From contig BAXE01000003.1 in assembly GCA_001310415.1 (NCBI GenBank), forward strand, positions 124,001 through 188,000: a DNA stretch of 64,000 bases. The letters are read 5' to 3'. Positions 58,729-64,000 of this stretch are shown one piece after another (position 1 is the first letter of the stretch; every line of letters begins with the position of its first letter). Below the pieces are notes generated by a model that was not told the origin of the DNA, did not search any database, and saw nothing but the letters and a program-made list of their open reading frames with translations. Position numbers and translations under genes: made by a program. The stretch comes from Enterovibrio sp. JCM 19048 (GTDB lineage: Bacteria > Pseudomonadota > Gammaproteobacteria > Enterobacterales > Vibrionaceae).

Positions 58729-59019
58729 AATTTAGTCCATTAGTTAATCGCCGATAATGTGCGGCTAAAAATACTGGATAGTACAATATATGAATTTTGA
58801 TATTGGGGGCAATTGGTTGTTTTAGAGTTTTTCGGGTTTATCACTGTAGGTTTAATCTATCAATTGTTTGGTTTGTATCTTGTTTTTAGATATTGATGCT
58901 GTAAATGTTAATTCCAGCCTTGATTCTTTATGTGAATTAATTTGTCGGGGCTTTTTGAAATTCATATGAATTGATGAATAACGATGAATAAATATTTTGA
59001 GATATACAGTTATATTCGG

Positions 59020-59058
59020 AAAAACAAAAAAGCCCGGCGTCTAAAAACGCCGGGCTTT
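59020..59058 (-). terminator. Terminator of dcuC
   Basis: AAGCCCGGCGT / ACGCCGGGCTT stem; on the minus strand followed by TTTTTTGTTTT. Confidence 0.85.
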
Positions 59059-59075
59059 GTCTTTATAACGTGCTC

Positions 59076-60426
59076 TTACAGACCAACAATCAGGGAAACC
59101 GTTGTTGATACGATCAGCGCGCCAACCATCGGGATTGCAGTGCGTTTTACCAGTTCAAACGGTGATACGCCTGCCACACCTGCTACCGCAACAATTGCGC
59201 CAGTGATAGGTGACATTGAACGAGCGATACCGGAAGCAAGCTGCATTGGCATCAGCATGGCTACTGCTGGTACACCCACTTTGCCAGCGATTTCTGGCAC
59301 CATGGCGGCGAACGAGAAGAACGGTGCGTTACCGGAGCCCATCAGGATTGCAGCCAGCGTGATGATGATAACCATCAGGATAACCATCAGTGCTGGGGCA
59401 ACGTTAGCGGCCAGTGCGCCTTCAATCACTGTGTCCAGCAGGCCAATGGTTTTCAGGCCGTGGGCAAAGGTTTGACCCGCAATGACCAAAGTAACAACGC
59501 GCGCAAACTGGCGACCCATGCTGTCGAAGTAAATCAGGATGTCGGCAAAAACCTCTTTCGGGCTGCGACGGAAACCTTCACACAGCATTGCGACGGCAAT
59601 AGAAATCAACATTGAAGTCACAACGTCAATTTTCACTGTGTCCAGCATCATTGGCTGAACAGCAGGATCAGCGCCAGTGGGATAATTGGCAGCAGGGCAT
59701 ACCAAGCTGGTGGATTCGCACCGTTTTCAGTTGCGTTGATATCTGTGTTTTCATCTGATGTTTCGCGAACGTCAAACCAACGCTGAACAAAGAAGTGCAG
59801 GATTGCGATGGTCAGCATCGTCGCGATGGCAACAGGAAGCTGATACGTGATGAAGTATTCGGTGACCGGCATGTCGGCGGTACGTGCCGCAAGGTTCACG
59901 TTGCCGGATGCAGGGCCCAAGTCCAAACACGCTGCAGTTGCGATTACCGCAGTCGCAGACATTTTACTCACGCCAAGGCGAACCAGAACCGGGTAGAGGG
60001 TTACCATCAAAAGCAGGCCCAGGCCAGATGCGCTTGGAATGAAAATGTTCAGGATTTGGCCAATGATGTAGCCCAGCGCCATTACCAGGTAAGGGGCTTT
60101 CAAGTAACCCAGTGGTTTGATTGCGATGTTAACCAAGGCACGGGAAGCGCCGATGTGGTCCATGTAGTGCGCGAAACCACCCACAGCCATGATGATAAGA
60201 CCAAGGCCAGCCACAGTTTTGCTGGTGGTTTGTTTTACAAAGGTGAAAATATCGAGTGCTGCTGAACCGCTGGATGCAGATTCAGGCAGTGGCATTCCGG
60301 TATCAAACAAAATTCCGGCAGCCATCAAACCATACCGCCTAGGAACAGCGAGGTTTGCGGGTTATAGCGTTTAACAATGAGGTAGCCTACGGCAAATATT
60401 ACTATCAGGCTAATCAAGGTCGTCAT
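59076..60426 (-). CDS. dcuC: C4-dicarboxylate transporter, DcuC family
   Basis: About 451 residues from ATG 60426 (MTTLISLIVIFAVGYLIVKRYNPQ), with frame changes near 60325 and 59655. Helix-rich throughout; segments VAGLGLIIMAVGGFAHYMDHIGAS, IPSASGLGLLLMVTLYPVLV, ATAACLDLGPASGNVNLAA and MGSGNAPFFSFAAMVPEIA are DcuC-like (E. coli DcuC 461). DcuC exports succinate during fermentation or exchanges C4-dicarboxylates. Single-gene unit with its own terminator. Confidence 0.87.
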
Positions 60427-60973
60427 GCATGCTTCTCCATAAACAAAATACGACACGAATACTTACCTGGCGTCTGAGAGAAACGCGGTCAGGTAACATG
60501 CCAATTTCCCTAACATTTCCAAGGAAATATTAAAGAGTCGATGGATATCTAACAGCACCCCTGAGATTGCACAACGGATTTCAGTTTGGTGAATTTTGCG
60601 GTGACAGATTCATCAGTGGTGCTGATAAATGACATGAGCAGATAGCAATTGATTGCCATGTCAGTAACGGTGGGTTTCAATGTGATGACAATCTTGTGAT
60701 TTGTTTGGATCGATAATTTACTGATGGGTTGTGCATTTGTGTGGTTTGGGTGAATGCTTACGGTGATGATTCACAATGTAGATTCGAGAATGGGTGTTAA
60801 TAGCCAAACAGTTACGCTGTAACGCCGTCCGTTTGTCCCGACAATTATCCGGGTTGTGATTCCTCTCACAGCTGGCTTTTTTCAAGAGGAGTCTGGGTGG
60901 GTCGAGCAGTGAAAAAGATACATGCCAATAACATTCGCTTTGTGCCACAACAACATGAGAACCTGAATGCAGG
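60427..60973. other. Intergenic region upstream of dcuC
   Basis: Likely carries the dcuC promoter. The 76-codon minus-strand frame at 60718-60948 (rich in H, R and C) is not gene-like. No RNA gene recognised. Confidence 0.45.
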
Positions 60974-61013
60974 ACAAAAAAGGGGGTGATTAAGCAAAAA
61001 ACCTAATCACCCA
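60974..61013 (-). terminator. Terminator of the sulfide-detoxification operon
   Basis: GGGTGATTA / TAATCACCC stem; on the minus strand followed by CCCTTTTTTG. Confidence 0.8.
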
Positions 61014-61069
61014 TGGACACGCAGGATGCGCAATCGCTTGTTGCTCTTTTATGCCCCTAAAGGGACTCG

Positions 61070-62750
61070 TTATTTCGGTGTTTCTTCTACAATTTCTTTA
61101 TCCGGTTTTGCCATCCATTCCCGGCCTTTCAGCATGGCGAGGAAGTAAATCGGTGGCAGGATTTTCTCTTTCATATACCACGCCAAACGCGATGGACGGG
61201 TGCCGTCTATCAGCCAGGTCGGTAAGCTGGGTAGCAGCTTTCCGCCATAGCCAAATTCAGCAAGGATGATTTTTCCGCGCTCAACGGTGAGTGGACAACT
61301 TCCATAACCGTTATAAATAGCGCGGTCTTTCATCAACCGCGATCGTGCAGCAGGTTTTGTGCTACCACCGGTGCCTGCATACGCGCAGCCGCAGCGGTTT
61401 TTGCATTCGGCGCATTCATTGCGTCACCTGCGCTATAGATGTTGGGGTACTTTTTGTGACGCAATGTGGACTGGTCAACGTCTATCCAACCTGCTTCATC
61501 AACCAGCGGACTGGCCCTGACAAAATCCGGTGGTGACTGTGGTGGCACGACATGGATCATATCGAATTCTTTGGTAACAAAGGTTTCTTTGTTGCCGTCC
61601 ATCACTTTGAATACGGCAGTTTTTTCGTTGCCGTTGATGGAAACAAGCTGGTGACCGAAGTTCAGGTTTGCGCCATATTTCTCGACGTATTCCATCAATG
61701 CCGGCACATAGTCTTTTACGCCAAATAGCACAGCGCCGGTATTGCAGAAGTCCACTTCAATGTCGGAAAGCACGCCTTCTTTATTCCAGTAATCACAGGA
61801 AAGGTACATGGCTTTTTGTGGCGCGCCGGCACATTTAATGGGCATGGGTGGCTGGGTGAAAATCACTTTGCCTTTGCGCATTTTCTGCACGAGTTCCCAG
61901 GTGTATGGCGCCAGGTCGAAGCGGTAGTTGGAGGTGACGCCATTTTTACCGAGTGTTTCTGTCAGGCCTTCAATCTTGTCCCAATCGAGTTTAATGCCGG
62001 GGCAAACAACGAGGTGTTCATATTGAACCGTCCGGCAACCGTCCAGCAAAAGCTTGTTCTCTTCAGGCAAAAATGCTGCAACGGCCGACTTAATCCAATT
62101 AACGCCTTTAGGGATCAGTGAAGACACCGTTTTTACCGTTTGATCCGGTTTGAAAACACCTGCACCCACAAGCGTCCAGCCTGGTTGGTAATAGTGAACG
62201 GAGGCGGGGTCGACAATGGCGATATCAAGTTAGGTGCGCGGGATTGCAGGCTTGAGGCAACCGCAATACCGGCAGCTCCTGCACCGATAATGACCACTTC
62301 ATGGGAAAAATCTACTTGGTCGGAGGGCGTTTTCCCGCCGTTCAGTATCCGCTTTATGACGCCGTTCAGATCATAACCTGCATCTTTTGCGCGGGTCAGG
62401 ATCTCCTCAGGTTTGTAATTACCGGCATTTGAGAGCGCCCACAGCGTGATACAGCGGGTACCCGTGCGGCAATACGCGAGAGTAGGGTGCGCCAGCGATT
62501 CCATCAGTTCACCGAACTGTTCAGCGTTCTCATCCGTAATTTTGCCGCTGGTGACAGGAAGGTAGTCGCAACTCATGCCCAGACGTTCCGCTTCAACACG
62601 GATTTCATCAAACACAGGTTGATCTGCCCCCTCACCGTCGGGGCGGTTGCAGACGATGGACTTAAAGCCCATTTGTTTTATTGCTTCGAGTTCTGAAGCT
62701 TCTATCTGCGGGGCAACAGAAAACATCGGGGTTACTTTTCTAATGTCCAT
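61070..62750 (-). CDS. DUF442 (phosphatase-like sulfurtransferase) fused to sulfide:quinone oxidoreductase-like flavoprotein
   Basis: About 561 residues from ATG 62750, which has GGAGG 7 bp upstream. Frame changes near 62230 and 61335. The N-terminal ~140 residues are a DUF442/TIGR01244 domain (CDYLPVTSGKITDENAEQF, AYCRTGTRC with its catalytic cysteine). Then an FAD domain (VVIIGAGAAGIAVASSL), LVVCPGIKLDWDKIEGL, and CNTGAVLFGVKDYVPAL as in SQR. It oxidises sulfide to persulfide, passing electrons to quinone, with the first domain as acceptor or carrier. Operon with a persulfide dioxygenase and a TauE/SafE exporter. Confidence 0.87.
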
Positions 62751-62766
62751 CGCTACCGCCTCCTTC

Positions 62767-63621
62767 TCACATAAGGTTGACTGGGATTTTGATGTATTGC
62801 TTGCCATTCTCTGACGGTTTGCCGAACTGGCCGTTTCTCATGTTGGCCTGCAACGATGGGAACAGCAGTTTGGGTACAGCGAGCGTGGCATCACGTGCTT
62901 CACGCATTGCAACGTAATCGGAAAGCGGCGTTTCGGGTTTGATCTGGATATTTTCTTTTTTCGCCTGACCAATGGTGATCATGTGCAGGGGGTCATCACC
63001 TTCTTTCGGGTAGTCGTGCCCCAAAAATACGCGGGTGCTATCCGGCAAGGTGTAAAAGCGCTGGATGGTGTTATAGAGCTGTTCTGCGCTGCCGCCGGGG
63101 AAGTCGCAACGCGCGGTACCAAGGTGTGGCGCGAACATGGTGTCACCCACAAAGATGGCATCGCCAATCAGGTAAGTGGCACACGCTGGTGTGTGGCCGG
63201 GTGTATGCCAGACACTGACATCCAGATTGCCGATTTTGAATGTATCACCTTCATTGAACAGTTGGTCGTATTGCTCACCGGTGAGTGGGGTGTCTTCTTC
63301 GTTATTGAACATTGGCACCCAAAGGTTCAACACTTTAACGATGGAAGATCCCATGGCGATTTTGCCTCCCAGGTTTTCCTGGAGGTAGTGGGCAGCGGTG
63401 ATATGGTCGGCGTGAACATGGGTTTCCAGAATCCACTCGCATGTCAGGTCATTTTGCTTCACGTACTCAATAACCCTGTCAGCACTGTCTGTACTGGATT
63501 TGCCCGCAAACTGGTCATAGTCCAGAACCGAGTCGATGATGGCGCAGTGTTTTGTCGCTTCATCGATCACGATATGGGTGAACGTAGCAGTATGGTTGTC
63601 ATAAAACGTCTCAATTTTCAT
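62767..63621 (-). CDS. Persulfide dioxygenase-like MBL-fold protein
   Basis: 284 residues, intact. THVHADHITAAHYL carries the HxHxDH metal motif; VWHTPGHTPACATYLIGD and VFLGHDYP complete the site; it resembles ETHE1/PDO and the beta-lactamase-hydrolase-like (Blh) proteins of the BigR regulon. It converts glutathione persulfide to sulfite using iron and oxygen. Sixteen bases before the DUF442-SQR gene in the same direction. Confidence 0.9.
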   Translation of the reverse strand: MKIETFYDNHTATFTHIVIDEATKHCAIIDSVLDYDQFAGKSSTDSADRVIEYVKQNDLTCEWILETHVHADHITAAHYLQENLGGKIAMGSSIVKVLNLWVPMFNNEEDTPLTGEQYDQLFNEGDTFKIGNLDVSVWHTPGHTPACATYLIGDAIFVGDTMFAPHLGTARCDFPGGSAEQLYNTIQRFYTLPDSTRVFLGHDYPKEGDDPLHMITIGQAKKENIQIKPETPLSDYVAMREARDATLAVPKLLFPSLQANMRNGQFGKPSENGKQYIKIPVNLM

Positions 63622-63637
63622 CGCTTAACCTCTCTCG

Positions 63638-64000
63638 TTAAAGCAGTTCTTTAGTGATGATGACAATCGCAATGACTAGCGTGAAATACGCAAAGATCTT
63701 CTGAAGACTCTTGCTGTCGAGCTTCGATGCAATCGAGGTCGACAGGAACATCCCGATAAAGGTGGCGACCAACATCAGTGGGATCATTGGCATCGCTATT
63801 TCAATGCCAGCCTGGATATCGCCGATAAAACCGATCAGGGATTTGAGGGCGATGATAAACAGGGAGGCGCCAACGGCTTTTTGCATGGGCATGCCCATAA
63901 ACAGCACCAGCGCAGGAATGATCAGGAAACCGCCGCCCGCACCCAAAATCCCAGTGACGATACCCACGACCGCACCTTCCAACATGATCAATGGCCAGTT
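63638..64000 (-). CDS. TauE/SafE-family sulfite exporter (5' end outside window)
   Basis: The frame is open to the window edge, about 120 residues visible. [34 protein letters not shown] is the TauE/SafE/DUF81 repeat, followed by two further hydrophobic helices ([18 protein letters not shown]; [17 protein letters not shown]). It would export the sulfite made by the dioxygenase next to it. Confidence 0.88.
   Translation of the reverse strand, partial: NWPLIMLEGAVVGIVTGILGAGGGFLIIPALVLFMGMPMQKAVGASLFIIALKSLIGFIGDIQAGIEIAMPMIPLMLVATFIGMFLSTSIASKLDSKSLQKIFAYFTLVIAIVIITKELL

Noticed and set aside
60640..60720. CRP-type site upstream of dcuC (TGTGAT half-sites)
   Set aside because: Only half-sites are present without the matching second half at the right spacing.
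60718..60948. 76-residue minus-strand ORF upstream of the sulfide operon terminator
   Set aside because: Rich in His, Arg and Cys without pattern, no start signal, no homology recognised.

Overview
This window reads as chromosomal DNA of a marine gammaproteobacterium of the Vibrionaceae type. A Grimontia/Enterovibrio/Photobacterium-like host is my inference; the sequence does not settle the genus. The clues are a run of about 120-bp attC-like repeats typical of vibrio chromosomal integrons, three TRAP transporters, a cyo terminal oxidase operon, and small lipoproteins and DUF families common in vibrios.

Layout. (1) 1-6078: the end of an operon resembling extracellular contractile injection system (eCIS) cargo: a parallel beta-helix protein, a coiled-coil protein, two DUF4157 proteins with different C-terminal domains, and a DUF6714-like putative immunity protein. 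(2) 6099-11017: a LysR regulator, a TRAP transporter (P-Q-M) and an alpha/beta hydrolase. (3) 11007-14170: a homocysteine methyltransferase-family gene, a TA-flanked 261-bp MITE-like element, a YjeH-like amino acid exporter and a divergent Lrp-type regulator. (4) 14176-22502: a LysR regulator, a D-cysteine desulfhydrase/cysteate lyase-family enzyme, a HisD-like (HpsN-type) dehydrogenase, a DegT aminotransferase, a TRAP transporter and an Asp/Glu racemase, which together look like one catabolic unit. (5) 22619-34633: a peroxiredoxin gene, then an integron cassette array with no integrase in the window. It falls into two blocks. Each begins with the same peroxiredoxin 3' end and leader, and all cassettes lie on the + strand. 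Recognisable cassette products include two Tdi1/DUF1851 immunity-like proteins, a DUF2185 (Imm33-like) protein, and RraB-like, TrmH-like, DUF6678, DUF2199, DUF3144 and DUF695 proteins. (6) 34790-40522: a LysR regulator, a third TRAP transporter and a D-aminoacylase-type amidohydrolase. (7) 40545-46119: a small membrane protein, a GFA protein and the cyoABCDE operon (minus strand). (8) 46446-60426: mostly single genes, including a LysE exporter, a secreted PIG-L deacetylase with a lectin-like tail, a DUF5666 lipoprotein, a YbdG-type mechanosensitive channel, a PLP aminotransferase divergent from an AraC/GyrI regulator, and DcuC. (9) 61070-64000: a sulfide-detoxification operon (DUF442-SQR fusion, persulfide dioxygenase, TauE/SafE exporter).

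An important caveat is that about half of the conserved genes are broken by one-base frameshifts, usually repaired by adding one base to a short homopolymer run. All of cyoA, B, D and E are hit. This pattern points to uncorrected sequencing or assembly indels rather than mass gene decay. I therefore annotate such genes as one feature over their whole span and state where the frame changes. Truly degraded pieces (the peroxiredoxin fragment at 29679, the truncated attC at 29462, two degenerate attC sites) are marked separately.

The two most interesting regions are the DUF4157 toxin/immunity-like module at the left end and the duplicated-head, integrase-less cassette array rich in immunity-type genes.
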